Shown: in pieces, positions 1 to 8,509 of the stretch
Position numbering within the stretch: the stretch's first letter is position 1
Layout: every line of letters begins with the position of its first letter
Source of the DNA: Lachnospiraceae bacterium
GTDB lineage: Bacteria > Bacillota > Clostridia > Lachnospirales > Lachnospiraceae
Reading direction: 5' to 3'
Length of the DNA: 37,124 nucleotides
Assembly: GCA_017387565.1 (NCBI GenBank)
Contig: JAFOEY010000009.1
Span: 1 to 37,124 of the forward strand
Made by a program: the position numbers and the translations under genes
Notes under the pieces: generated by a model
What the model saw: the letters and a program-made list of their open reading frames with translations, nothing else
Database searches by the model: none
Told to the model about the DNA's origin: nothing

Positions 1-30
1 AAAAATAGATTTTCAAAACAAATCTAACTC

Positions 31-71
31 CGCCAACATATAAAATTATTTCTCTGTGAAAAATGTTGGCG
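31..71. other. 8-bp inverted repeat at window edge
   Basis: Arms CGCCAACA (31-38) and TGTTGGCG (64-71) match perfectly around a 25-nt AT-rich spacer. It may be a transcript-end structure of a gene outside the window or an operator. No U-tract follows either arm closely, so I do not call it a terminator. Otherwise the first 200 nt are AT-rich and show no gene. Confidence 0.35.
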
Positions 72-204
72 AATGCCAAGATATTGCTGAAGATGTGATT
101 TACAGCAGATGTTTTCACTTAAGATAGTTTGTATTATAATTTCTAAAAATATAATTGTCAATACATTTTTCAAATATTTATAAACGAATTTTCGTACATC
201 TTCT

Positions 205-239
205 AAAAAGGCGCAGAACCATAAACTTGATTCTGCACC
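205..239 (-). terminator. Intrinsic terminator of the YARHG lipoprotein gene
   Basis: On the minus strand a 9-bp stem (GGTGCAGAA with TTCTGCGCC, one G-T pair) with a 12-nt loop is followed by TTTTTAG. It lies 35 nt downstream of the stop codon at 274-276, the expected position for a rho-independent terminator of that gene. Confidence 0.8.
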
Positions 240-273
240 TAAAACTCTTTATATCTGCAACTGCACTATAACA

Positions 274-1893
274 TCAATCATACACTAACAACCCATCAAA
301 TACCTGATCGGCATCCATTTCCATCTCATCAAGATAAGGAAACATTGCATCTGCGCGGTTTTCATCATAATGCACATAGCCTTCTGCTCCGTTTGGTCCA
401 TGTACCAGTACCCAGTTTTGTCCAATGCACTCTTTAAAGAAGACCTTGCTGCCACTTGGTATAACAAATGTTGCCGAATCCTGATCCATCGTATAGTGTA
501 ATGGCAGATCGTTAAGCAATGTATGAACTCTGGGCATATCATAATGGCTTTCATCTCCCATTTGCAATTCCAGGCTCCGGTTATCATAATCATACCAGTA
601 ATACACGGTATATTCATGCACATCCAGGGTCATGCATCTGCTATAACCGGTTACGCCTCCGGGCACAAAACCATTTTGAAATCCCATCTGCTTCATCGGA
701 AATCCCGGCACACTGCCAATCGTTTGTAATCCATCCGTCTCATCATATACAAAGAAATGTGTGACAGGGTCATCACTGGGACCATAATCGGCAATGGCAA
801 TTTCCAGACCATCAAAGAATGGCGAAATGTCCGTAATATAAAAGTGTTCTTCTTCGGGTATATCCATATAGATTTGAAAATCTTCTTCCAGATCATAGGT
901 TATGCCATCGACAGTCAGACATCCTTTTGCATTACCATATAAATCTTCGGTCACCTGATATAAAATGGTATTCTTTTTTCCATTTCCGCTTAAATCCACA
1001 GACACTTTCTTTCCTACTTTTTCTTCCAAAGGATAGAGACTTTGTGATGCCGTTTTATCTTCCATCTTCTTAAAAAGACTTACATTATCTTTTTCAATCT
1101 GCGAAAACTCATCTTCCGAAAAAGAATCTCCCCTGTCTTCATACCATGCATATTTTTCAAAATAAGCCTGCAGATATCCATTTTTAAAATGGTAACCGTG
1201 TCTGGCATAGATTTCATTCCGGGCAAGCCACAAATCATTTTCTCCCATATTCAAAAGCATATCTTCCGTCAAAGGATAATATTCACTCATCGGAAATACA
1301 TATTCGGATGCGTTTGTATGAATATGCGGTGCATCAATCACAATGGAAGCTTTGATCTGCTCTAAATCCTGCTGCAGAAGTCCATAGTCTTTGGCAATCT
1401 CCTCGTCCTCACAATCATACGGAACATCTGTCGGCGTTCCAAAATAATAGATTTTATCCTCTGTATAGGCAAGGGCATAGGCACCCGGAGCATCTATGTA
1501 GGGTGTATCGGAAGAATAGACACTAAACAAAAGCCCCCAGCCCTCGTTCTTATCATCCGATGCTTTTTGAAGAACCGAAAAACCGTTGTCATCATCATGT
1601 TTTCTTATCACATAACGCTTTTCCCATGATGCCGGAAAAGTTACAGATATTTCTTTGTATGTATATAAAACATCTTCTCCTGTTGCATTTGTCGGATCTA
1701 TCGTTTCTGCCTTATCTTTATCAAAACCGCTCTCTTGTAAATCAGCATCTTTTGTCTGTTCGTTCTCCGCATTCTCAAGAGCATCCTTGGTTGTCAGCTC
1801 CTGCGAATTGAAAGTATTCATATCTGCTTTGCATCCGGTCATTAATCCCACAATCATTAAAAATGGTAAAACATGATGTAATACTTTTTTCAA
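274..1893 (-). CDS. YARHG-domain lipoprotein with SH3-like C-terminus
   Basis: Predicted surface lipoprotein of 539 aa. I place the start at a TTG (1891-1893) because AAAGGGGAG sits 5 nt upstream. An upstream in-frame ATG at 1944 has no such site and would bury the signal peptide. The N-terminus is a lipoprotein signal (KK, hydrophobic core, lipobox LMTGC with Cys at about 21), followed by an acidic, low-complexity linker. A YARHG domain (ARNEIYARHGYHF at about residues 224-236, then aromatic YFEKYAWY) is in the middle. The last 60 residues (about VIPSGSKVFF to EGYVHYDE) resemble a bacterial SH3 fold. YARHG proteins in Firmicutes are thought to be extracytoplasmic and wall-associated; their substrate is unknown. 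It is a single-gene unit with its own terminator. The lipoprotein and YARHG calls are firm, the function is unknown. Confidence 0.85.
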   Translation of the reverse strand: MKKVLHHVLPFLMIVGLMTGCKADMNTFNSQELTTKDALENAENEQTKDADLQESGFDKDKAETIDPTNATGEDVLYTYKEISVTFPASWEKRYVIRKHDDDNGFSVLQKASDDKNEGWGLLFSVYSSDTPYIDAPGAYALAYTEDKIYYFGTPTDVPYDCEDEEIAKDYGLLQQDLEQIKASIVIDAPHIHTNASEYVFPMSEYYPLTEDMLLNMGENDLWLARNEIYARHGYHFKNGYLQAYFEKYAWYEDRGDSFSEDEFSQIEKDNVSLFKKMEDKTASQSLYPLEEKVGKKVSVDLSGNGKKNTILYQVTEDLYGNAKGCLTVDGITYDLEEDFQIYMDIPEEEHFYITDISPFFDGLEIAIADYGPSDDPVTHFFVYDETDGLQTIGSVPGFPMKQMGFQNGFVPGGVTGYSRCMTLDVHEYTVYYWYDYDNRSLELQMGDESHYDMPRVHTLLNDLPLHYTMDQDSATFVIPSGSKVFFKECIGQNWVLVHGPNGAEGYVHYDENRADAMFPYLDEMEMDADQVFDGLLVYD

Positions 1894-2063
1894 TTTTATC
1901 TCCCCTTTCATATAAAACTGCAATCCTTTAACATTCGAAATCATTACCTAATAAAATGATTTTGTACTAGTATTATCATATCAGAATATCCGTTAAGAAA
2001 CCACCCACTATTCTGAAGCATTATACATATCTTTTCACAGTTTATTCCGGTATCTTTCTATGT

Positions 2064-2102
2064 AAAAACCGGACAGATACTTATTTTCATATCTGACCGG
2101 TT
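2064..2102 (-). terminator. Probable terminator downstream of enolase
   Basis: Minus-strand hairpin with arms AACCGG-T-CAGATA and TATCTG-T-CCGGTT (one internal mismatch) followed by TTTTAC. It lies about 110 nt after the enolase stop, the nearest stem with a U-rich tail. Confidence 0.65.
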
Positions 2103-2137
2103 ATTTCATATTCTATATCTTTTTCTTTACTTCCATT

Positions 2138-2181
2138 CCGGTTTCAACTGTCTGAAGACAAAGTTTGAGTTTTGAAACCGG
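2138..2181. repeat. 10-bp inverted repeat in enolase 3' region
   Basis: Perfect arms CCGGTTTCAA (2138-2147) and TTGAAACCGG (2172-2181) enclose a 24-nt loop that itself contains TGTC-TGAA-GACA. It precedes the terminator hairpin in the enolase transcript, so the 3' UTR would have two stems. With the terminator it accounts for most structure in the 321-nt gap between enolase and the lipoprotein gene. Confidence 0.5.
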
Positions 2182-2214
2182 TCATTTAATAATACTTTGT
2201 GAGCATGCCGCTCA

Positions 2215-3552
2215 TCATCTCTTCACATGAAATGCTTTTATGCCGGGATAGACTGCTGCCACGCCAAGTTCCTCTTCAATTTTAAGCAAACGATTGTATT
2301 TTGCAACTCTCTCACTTCGACAGGGAGCTCCCGTTTTAATCTGGCAGGTATTTAATGCTACCGCCAAATCGGCAATGGTCGTATCCTCTGTTTCCCCGGA
2401 ACGATGTGAGGCAATTGCCGTATATCCGGATGCGTGTGCCATTTTGATGGCCTCAAGCGTTTCTGATACGGAACCAATCTGATTTAACTTGATTAAAATG
2501 GAATTACCGCACTGCTTTTCAATTCCCTTGAAAAGTCTTTCGGTATTGGTGACAAATAAATCATCTCCGACAAGCTGAACCCGGTCGCCGAGTTCTTTTG
2601 TTATTTTTTTCCAGCCTTCCCAGTCTTCTTCATCTAACGGGTCTTCAATGGAGATAATCGGATATTTCTCTATCATATTTTTGTACATAGCAATTAAGTC
2701 ATCCGTTTTATAGTCTTTTCCGGACTTTGGCAGATGATAGCAGAATTGTCCTGTTATTTTATGCTCGGATTCCATCATTGAGCATCCGTCCTGTGGCTTC
2801 CATTCACTGGCAGCCACATCAAGGGCAAAGCAGATATCTTTTCCACATTCATATCCTGCCTTTTTCACGGCTTCTGCTAAAAGTTCCAAAACTGCTTCTA
2901 CACTATCAACATCCGGTGCAAATCCACCTTCATCACCTACTGATGTCGAAAGACCTTTTTCTTCTAAAACTTTTTTCAGGCTGTGATAGACTTCACATCC
3001 CATACGAAGTGCTTCTTTAAAGCAGCACGCTCCAACCGGCAAAATCATAAATTCCTGAAAATCAATGGAGTTTTTGGAATGTGCACCTCCATTTAATATA
3101 TTCATCATGGGTACCGGCATCCGATTGTTACTAATACCCCCCAAAAAACGATACAAAGGCATATTTAATGCCTTGGAAGCCGCTTTTACCGTTGCAATGG
3201 AAACTGCCAGAATGGCATTTGCACCAAGTCTGGATTTATCCTTTGTTCCATCCGCCATCATCATGGCAGCATCAATCTGATAAATATTTGATGCATCCAT
3301 TCCACGCAGTGTATCCGCAATGACTGTATTGATATTTTCTACCGCCGTCAATACACCTTTCCCCAGATAACGCGCCGGATCTTTATCTCGCAATTCCAAT
3401 GCCTCGAACTCACCTGTGGAGGCACCACTGGGTGACATTCCCCGTCCGGTAATTCCACACGCAAGCGTCACTTCTGCCTCCACGGTAGGATTTCCTCTGG
3501 AATCCAGAATTTCTCTCCCAATGACCTTTTGAATTTCCAAATAATTCACCAT
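2215..3552 (-). CDS. eno: Enolase (phosphopyruvate hydratase)
   Basis: Cytoplasmic glycolytic enzyme converting 2-phosphoglycerate to phosphoenolpyruvate. The 445-aa product begins with the family N-terminus ([18 protein letters not shown]). It keeps the proton-transfer acid E208 in GDEGGFAPD, metal ligands D245, E303 and D330, and catalytic lysine K355 in LIKLNQIGS. The signatures [10 protein letters not shown] (381-390) and IKTGAP (405-410) are also present. It is about 15 residues longer than common 430-aa enolases, mostly as an insert around residues 250-285. The ATG is preceded by AAAGGAGTGTTTT. The gene stands alone rather than with gapA-pgk-tpiA, so a second enolase elsewhere is possible. 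Confidence 0.97.
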   Translation of the reverse strand: MVNYLEIQKVIGREILDSRGNPTVEAEVTLACGITGRGMSPSGASTGEFEALELRDKDPARYLGKGVLTAVENINTVIADTLRGMDASNIYQIDAAMMMADGTKDKSRLGANAILAVSIATVKAASKALNMPLYRFLGGISNNRMPVPMMNILNGGAHSKNSIDFQEFMILPVGACCFKEALRMGCEVYHSLKKVLEEKGLSTSVGDEGGFAPDVDSVEAVLELLAEAVKKAGYECGKDICFALDVAASEWKPQDGCSMMESEHKITGQFCYHLPKSGKDYKTDDLIAMYKNMIEKYPIISIEDPLDEEDWEGWKKITKELGDRVQLVGDDLFVTNTERLFKGIEKQCGNSILIKLNQIGSVSETLEAIKMAHASGYTAIASHRSGETEDTTIADLAVALNTCQIKTGAPCRSERVAKYNRLLKIEEELGVAAVYPGIKAFHVKR

Positions 3553-3726
3553 AAAACACTCCTTTTACAAACACTGATTCGATTTTCTGTTACGAATAGC
3601 ATGGCTCAACTTTAAGTGTTTTATGCACAGAACGTTTTTTCATCCGGTTAGCACATGTCAACTTCTAACCGACAGATCATTTCTATAATCAGCTCTGTCC
3701 TTTTTACCGGATTAATTCCGACATAT

Positions 3727-4794
3727 TCATGTCCGGTTTTCTGTTTCTACAACCCTAAAAAATTCTGTTTTAGCCTTTTTAAAGCAGTTCATCACGACCT
3801 CCGAAAAAGCTCCGCATTCACCTTTTCGAATCATGTCAAATGCCTCCGGACAAGATACGGCATCTTGATAAACACGCTTTCTAACAAGCGAATCAAAACA
3901 ATCTGCAACAGCCACAGCTTCGCAGTAAACCGGAATCTCATTCCCAACCAGCCCGTCCGGATACCCTTTGCCGTCAATTTTTTCATGGTGCCATCTGCAG
4001 ATATCATAACAATATTTGAAAAATTCATTATCTGCCAATTGAAACTGCAATATGATTTCGCATCCAACAGTAGCGTGCTTTTTTATCTCATCAAACTCAT
4101 CTACAGTCAGTTTTCGGGGAGCATTCAGGATTTCATCCGGCATTGCAATCTTTCCAATATCGTGCAAAGCTGATGCCTGTGATATCAGATAAATCTTCCT
4201 GTCTGAAAGACCATACTCCGGATAATCAGATTTTACATACCCAAGCAAAATTTTGGTAAAACTCTTAATCCTTTTAATATGCGAAGCCGATTCCAGACTT
4301 CCAAACTCAGCAACAGAACCAAGTGCATCCAGCAAAAACTCATTCATACTTGCTAACTGTTCCATACTTTCAAACACTTCAGATGTCTGAAGCCTCATTT
4401 CTGTTTCTTTTTTCTCCCGGATGCTGAACTGTTCCATCAGATTCATGGCTCTTTTTGTGACGATTTTTTCCGTAAAAGGCTTGTAAATTACATCTGCTGC
4501 TCCATATTTGTAAGCCTTCATATCTGTTTCTTCTGTTGCTTCTCCGGTTATCATAATAACAGGAATACAATCCAACAAACCTACCCCACGTAAATAAATC
4601 AAGACGTCAATCCCATTTTTATTCGGCATAATCAAGTCAAGAAAAATCAAAGAGATTTCCTTCTTTTTTTCATTAATTATCCGAATTGCCTCTTCTCCAT
4701 CGGCCGCCTCTAAAATATTGTACTGTTCCTCAAAAAACGAAGCGAGAATTTTTCTGTTTATTTCAACATCATCTACAATTAATATTGTTTGCAT
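3727..4794 (-). CDS. REC-HD-GYP response regulator, c-di-GMP phosphodiesterase
   Basis: Cytoplasmic 355-aa protein with an N-terminal receiver (about 1-120; phosphoacceptor D53 in FLDLIMP, conserved K105) and a C-terminal HD-GYP domain (about 150-345). Metal ligands are complete: H211-D212 with K215 (HDIGK), H240, H269-H270, D298. The GYP loop HHEKIDGKGYP (269-279) is canonical, so hydrolysis of cyclic di-GMP is expected. Phosphorylation at D53 presumably controls activity, but no histidine kinase is nearby. The start ATG is preceded by AGGAG, which is the last unit of a 16-nt repeat array running back into the upstream response-regulator gene, so the two genes are very likely co-transcribed. 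I see no clear terminator after it. Confidence 0.93.
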   Translation of the reverse strand: MQTILIVDDVEINRKILASFFEEQYNILEAADGEEAIRIINEKKKEISLIFLDLIMPNKNGIDVLIYLRGVGLLDCIPVIMITGEATEETDMKAYKYGAADVIYKPFTEKIVTKRAMNLMEQFSIREKKETEMRLQTSEVFESMEQLASMNEFLLDALGSVAEFGSLESASHIKRIKSFTKILLGYVKSDYPEYGLSDRKIYLISQASALHDIGKIAMPDEILNAPRKLTVDEFDEIKKHATVGCEIILQFQLADNEFFKYCYDICRWHHEKIDGKGYPDGLVGNEIPVYCEAVAVADCFDSLVRKRVYQDAVSCPEAFDMIRKGECGAFSEVVMNCFKKAKTEFFRVVETENRT

Positions 4795-4950
4795 TATTTG
4801 CTCCTGTTTTTATTTGTTCCTGTTTCTATTTGTTCCGTTTTTTTATTTGTTTCGGTTTTAAATTGTCCCGGTTTTCATTTATTCCGGTTTTCATTTATTC
4901 CGGTTTTCATTTACTGCTGTTTTCATTTACTGCTGTTGTATTTGTTGCTG
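4792..4950 (-). repeat. 16-nt tandem repeat array carrying SD-like motifs
   Basis: About ten degenerate head-to-tail units. In the coding sense the best copies read CCGGAATAAATGAAAA (two identical at 4872-4903) and CAGCAGTAAATGAAAA (two identical at 4904-4935); others are 15-18 nt. The array covers the last 13 codons of the upstream gene, the whole 112-nt gap and the start of the HD-GYP gene. The last unit supplies its ribosome binding site (CAGGAGCAAATAATG). Most units hold a GGA/GCA-type purine core a few nt before an AUG- or AUA-like triplet, so the array resembles repeated translation-start modules. Confidence 0.85.
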
Positions 4951-6154
4951 CAACCGCATTTACTAATTCTTTTCCATTTAACGGTTTTATAATATATTCA
5001 TTCATCCCTGCCTGTTTTGCCGCCTCTACATCTTTTGAAAAAACTCCGGCAGTCATAGCAATAATCGGAATTGTCTTTGCATCAGCATGATCGGAACTTC
5101 TGATTCTTTTTGTTGCCTCATAACCATCCATAACAGGCATCTGTATATCCATCAGTATCGCATCAAAGGTTCCCGCAGGTTTTGTATGATATTGCTCCCA
5201 TGCTTCCAGTCCGTTAACTGCTTTTGCAATAACAGCCCCTGCTTCGGAAAGCATATATTCTGCAATATCCATATTTAATTCATTATCTTCTACCAATAAA
5301 ACATGCTTTCCACGTATAGAATTACGTTCAAAACTCTTATTTTCCAAAACTTCCTCATGGTTAATCCGGGGAATACCAAGTTTTTCCGTTATTCTGTCTG
5401 CAACCTCTAAAACTTCCTGTATAGCCTGCGTTTCTTTTTTTCTTATATGTTTCAACAATTCTATATCTTCCGCATTTCTTTCTTCCATTTCAAGCATTCC
5501 CATAATGGAATTTACGGAAGTCCAGATTTGATAGGAATATTCATATAATTCTCTTTCCGGTTCTTTATCAATAAAGCTATTATCATGTCTCTCAAACGTC
5601 AGAACTGCATAAGTCGCAACACCGTCTTTTCTATCACATACGGCATAACGACTTGTCATCCGGATAAAATTTCCGTTCCCCTCCCGATATCGAAAAGGAA
5701 TTTCCATCTTATCGTTTGTCGAAAGCTTCAATCGCAGATTTTCAACAGAAGCCTCATTACAAATATCCGAAACATCTTCTTCACAGATATTCCCCAAAAC
5801 AACATATCGTTCCAACATCCGGGAATACACTTCTTCAATCTCATTCTCATGAAAACAGTGCATGACATCCAAAACTTTATCATTTTCCAAATCAATTAAA
5901 AGTGCACGGTCACAATTGTTCAACAATCCCTTCATCAACAACTGCATTTTTTTCCCGGGTCGTTTATATGCTCCTGTCACGACTCTGTGGTCCACCGGTC
6001 TTTGTGCATTTTCCGGAATAAGCCAGAATTTCCCATTCTGTACCGCTCCATAAATTTTTCCCTCCACACAAAGCTTTCGAACCAGTCTGGAGCTTACGTT
6101 CCACTGTTTTGCTATTTGTTCGGGTGTATAATACTGAATTTCTCTTTCGGACAC
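4907..6154 (-). CDS. HTH-PAS-like-degenerate HisKA-REC regulator
   Basis: A 415-aa protein that looks like a hybrid sensor without a catalytic domain. Residues 1-60 form a MerR/excisionase-type helix-turn-helix (YYTPEQIAKQWNVSSRLVRKL). Residues 75-190 look like a PAS fold (FRYREGNGNFIRMTSRYAV). Residues 203-258 align with a HisKA dimerisation helix but read SYQIWTSVNSIMGML where SHEIRTPLNAIMGML is usual, so the phospho-accepting His is Tyr208. Residues 283-402 are an intact receiver (E289-D290, phosphoacceptor D336 in LMDIQMPVMDG, K390). No HATPase domain follows. The start is GTG with GAGG 8 nt upstream. A good sigma-A-type promoter lies 50-80 nt upstream. It is the first gene of an operon with the HD-GYP regulator. 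Whether it binds DNA is unknown. Confidence 0.85.
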   Translation of the reverse strand: MSEREIQYYTPEQIAKQWNVSSRLVRKLCVEGKIYGAVQNGKFWLIPENAQRPVDHRVVTGAYKRPGKKMQLLMKGLLNNCDRALLIDLENDKVLDVMHCFHENEIEEVYSRMLERYVVLGNICEEDVSDICNEASVENLRLKLSTNDKMEIPFRYREGNGNFIRMTSRYAVCDRKDGVATYAVLTFERHDNSFIDKEPERELYEYSYQIWTSVNSIMGMLEMEERNAEDIELLKHIRKKETQAIQEVLEVADRITEKLGIPRINHEEVLENKSFERNSIRGKHVLLVEDNELNMDIAEYMLSEAGAVIAKAVNGLEAWEQYHTKPAGTFDAILMDIQMPVMDGYEATKRIRSSDHADAKTIPIIAMTAGVFSKDVEAAKQAGMNEYIIKPLNGKELVNAVAATNTTAVNENSSK

Positions 6155-6202
6155 GATTATTTCCTCACATTCAAAAAAACAACTGATTGTTAGAATACAT
6201 AA

Positions 6203-6231
6203 TTTTTACCACGCGTTCGGAAAATTGTCAA
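6203..6231 (-). promoter_or_regulatory. Sigma-A-type promoter of the HTH-REC/HD-GYP operon
   Basis: Minus strand: perfect -35 TTGACA (6226-6231), 17-nt spacer, -10 TAAAAA (6203-6208). It lies about 50 nt upstream of the GTG start at 6154. The -10 is imperfect, the -35 and spacing are ideal. Confidence 0.6.
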
Positions 6232-6250
6232 TAATTTCCATGATATCTTG

Positions 6251-6307
6251 CATTCAGAAAAAAAAGCAAAAAGAACATTGGAAATATATTATTTATTTCC
6301 AATGTTC
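6251..6307 (-). terminator. Intrinsic terminator of the MacB-like efflux operon
   Basis: Perfect 14-bp stem: GAACATTGGAAATA (6273-6286) and TATTTCCAATGTTC (6294-6307), 7-nt loop. On the minus strand it is followed by TTTTTGCTTTTTTTT. It ends the transcript about 110 nt after the last operon gene (stop at 6417). Confidence 0.88.
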
Positions 6308-6416
6308 CATATTAATTTATTCTTTTTCAGATTTGTATTCCTTATTTCTTTATCCGCTGTTTTTTACATGACTTTGTACCTTTCTCAACGACATAATCGG
6401 GAGTATCTCGAAATTA

Positions 6417-7247
6417 TCACATTTGTTTCATCATATAATTAATTTCAGATAAAATAACGCCATAAAAGCGGAAAAATACAACTGCCAACAGAATATAAAC
6501 CAACACCGTAACGACGATAGAAGCTTTTCTTATTTTTTCATTTACGATTCCATATAAAGAATTCACCACCCGGATATTAGGTTTGGTATCTACATTTGCC
6601 ATCCTCTCTTTGATTGGTTGCAAATCAACAGTATCAGTAAACTCCAGATCCGAACGCAATTCTTCAAGCTCCTGAAGAATCAACCGGTATTTTCTGATAT
6701 AGTTTTCACACTGACGAGACTCAGCTGAAAGGACTTCGATGTTCCATTTTTCACAAATCCAGATTCCAAGTCTACTTTGTTTATTAATCTGCATAAGTAC
6801 AAAACCACGCATGACTTTATACAGACAAAGTGGCAGTGCATATAATAAAAAGGGCATATCTACAAGAACCATAAGACTTCCTAATAAGCCAAAAGCAAAT
6901 CCGATTTTTGAGAACATCATTCCTCCACTGATTGCAATCAGAATTCCTATTGGAAGTGCCAAAATAATAATCAAAAGTGCCATGCCAAAGGTTTTCACAT
7001 CCTTCTTTTCATCGTCTTCCCTTTTTTTTGCACTCTGATACTGACTCATAACCTGATAAAGAGCAAAATCCAGCTGCTCTTTATACTTCGCAACCAGATA
7101 CTGCCCTTCATTTTCAAATTCATATTTTATTTTCGGTTGTTGGTCCCCCACCGGTTCTGCCGCTATGTCCTTTTGATTTTCCTTGTCAATCTTATCTGTT
7201 TTTTGTTCCATATTTTGCCATTCCATAGCAATATTTCCACCCATCAT
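6417..7247 (-). CDS. Small membrane protein of the efflux operon
   Basis: Unrecognised 276-aa protein. The N-terminal 80 residues are charged and cytoplasmic-looking. Hydrophobic segments lie at about 87-109, 114-142 and 242-262, with a Glu/Arg-rich helical stretch (about 175-205) between the second and third. Its ATG overlaps the stop of the permease gene as ATGA, so translation is coupled; a second possible start is the ATG at codon 8, which has GGTGG 10 nt upstream. Position as fourth gene after ATPase, adaptor and permease recalls YknW of the Bacillus YknWXYZ system, an extra membrane partner, but I see no convincing sequence similarity. It is likely an accessory or assembly factor of this transporter. 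Confidence 0.8.
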   Translation of the reverse strand: MMGGNIAMEWQNMEQKTDKIDKENQKDIAAEPVGDQQPKIKYEFENEGQYLVAKYKEQLDFALYQVMSQYQSAKKREDDEKKDVKTFGMALLIIILALPIGILIAISGGMMFSKIGFAFGLLGSLMVLVDMPFLLYALPLCLYKVMRGFVLMQINKQSRLGIWICEKWNIEVLSAESRQCENYIRKYRLILQELEELRSDLEFTDTVDLQPIKERMANVDTKPNIRVVNSLYGIVNEKIRKASIVVTVLVYILLAVVFFRFYGVILSEINYMMKQM

Positions 7248-8461
7248 TCATGTCTTAAGGCTTCAATCGGGCTCAGTTTTGCAGCGCGCTTTGCGGGATA
7301 AATACCAAAGAAAATACCCACGGCCGAAGAAAACAATGTTGCAATTATCACTGTTGCAAGAGAAACTTTCGCATGAAAACCAATTGCAGCACAAATTACA
7401 AAAGCTCCCAACGAACCCAAAACAATACCGATAATTCCGCCTAATAAGGTTATGATAGCAGATTCAAACAAAAATTGCATTAAAATGGATTTTGTCCTTG
7501 CTCCCAGCGCTTTCCTAATACCAATCTCTCTCGTTCTCTCTGTCACGGATACCAACATGATGTTCATAACACCAATTCCGCCTACCAGCAAAGCAATGGC
7601 AGCTACCAATACAATAAATACAGTAATCACATCAATGATACCGGTAATCTGCTCCAGTTCATCACTAAAGCTTTGAACACGTACAACTCCCTGTCCGGTC
7701 ACCTTATGTCTTGCTTCTAACAACTGCTTGGACTGCTTAGCAATTTCGGAAGCATATTCATTTCCCTCTCCATAGATCATAATCTGATAATAATCACCCA
7801 AATTAAATCCAAAGTTCATGTAAAACGTCGTAATCGGCATGTCAAACTCTACCTGATCATATGCTCCCATCATGTTTAACAAAGCGGATGCATTGTCAGC
7901 CCGTACACCAACAATCCGCAATTCAAAAGTCTGTCCCCACTGTGAAATTTCAAATGTCTTTCCGATTACATCGGTAGTACCAAACAATGCCATGGCACCG
8001 CTTTCCCGAATGACACAGACTTTTGCAGCATTCTCTACATCACTTACGGTAAAATAGGATCCTTTGATAATCGGCTCCGCAGATCCGTACTCAAGGTACT
8101 GATTTCCTGCATAGGTATAAGCACGAAAATCCCCTTTTGGTCCAACCGCATCCACATATGCACCTTCATTTCCACTGGCGCCCTTTACATGTGGTATTTT
8201 TTCTACCAAAGCATTAATATCACTCTCTGTAAATCCCACCGCTTCATATTCATCATTAGAAGAAGAGTAGATAACAACCTGTCCGTTTCCGATATCATTT
8301 AACTGACTGCTGACAGATCCTGACACACCATTACCAACTGAAATAATCATAATAACAGATGAAATGCCGATGATGATACCTAACATTGTCAAAAATGACC
8401 GACCCTTATTGCTTTTAATATTTTTAAAAGCCATTTTTATATATTCTGCAAACTGTCCCAT
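7244..8461 (-). CDS. MacB/YknZ-like ABC transporter permease
   Basis: A 405-aa FtsX/MacB-family permease. It has one N-terminal membrane helix (about 22-42, in SFLTMLGIIIGISSVIMI), a large extracytoplasmic MacB-PCD domain (about 45-270) and three C-terminal helices (about 280-305, 330-355, 365-390). The family motif ERTREIGIRKALGA lies just after the second helix, and the C-terminus is AKLSPIEALRHE. These proteins work by mechanotransmission, driving export of peptides or lipophilic drugs from the outer leaflet with an adaptor and an ATPase, both encoded immediately upstream. The ATG has AGAGGA 6 nt upstream. The stop overlaps the next gene by 4 nt. Confidence 0.93.
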   Translation of the reverse strand: MGQFAEYIKMAFKNIKSNKGRSFLTMLGIIIGISSVIMIISVGNGVSGSVSSQLNDIGNGQVVIYSSSNDEYEAVGFTESDINALVEKIPHVKGASGNEGAYVDAVGPKGDFRAYTYAGNQYLEYGSAEPIIKGSYFTVSDVENAAKVCVIRESGAMALFGTTDVIGKTFEISQWGQTFELRIVGVRADNASALLNMMGAYDQVEFDMPITTFYMNFGFNLGDYYQIMIYGEGNEYASEIAKQSKQLLEARHKVTGQGVVRVQSFSDELEQITGIIDVITVFIVLVAAIALLVGGIGVMNIMLVSVTERTREIGIRKALGARTKSILMQFLFESAIITLLGGIIGIVLGSLGAFVICAAIGFHAKVSLATVIIATLFSSAVGIFFGIYPAKRAAKLSPIEALRHE

Positions 8462-8509
8462 AGAAGTCCTCTGTTTTCTTTCCTTTGCACATTTTCATGT
8501 CGCATTCGA

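Noticed and set aside
3645-3671. CGGTTAG/CTAACCG hairpin between the HD-GYP gene and enolase
   Set aside because: No U-tract on the minus strand, so not called a terminator; a TTGACA in its loop has no matching -10.
4686-5090. Plus-strand 134-aa hydrophobic frame with FIPVFIYSGF-like periodicity
   Set aside because: It is the antisense reading of the 16-nt repeat array and flanking gene ends; the periodicity is explained by the repeat.
6248-6442. Plus-strand 64-aa hydrophobic frame
   Set aside because: Covers the efflux-operon terminator hairpin and lacks a ribosome binding site.
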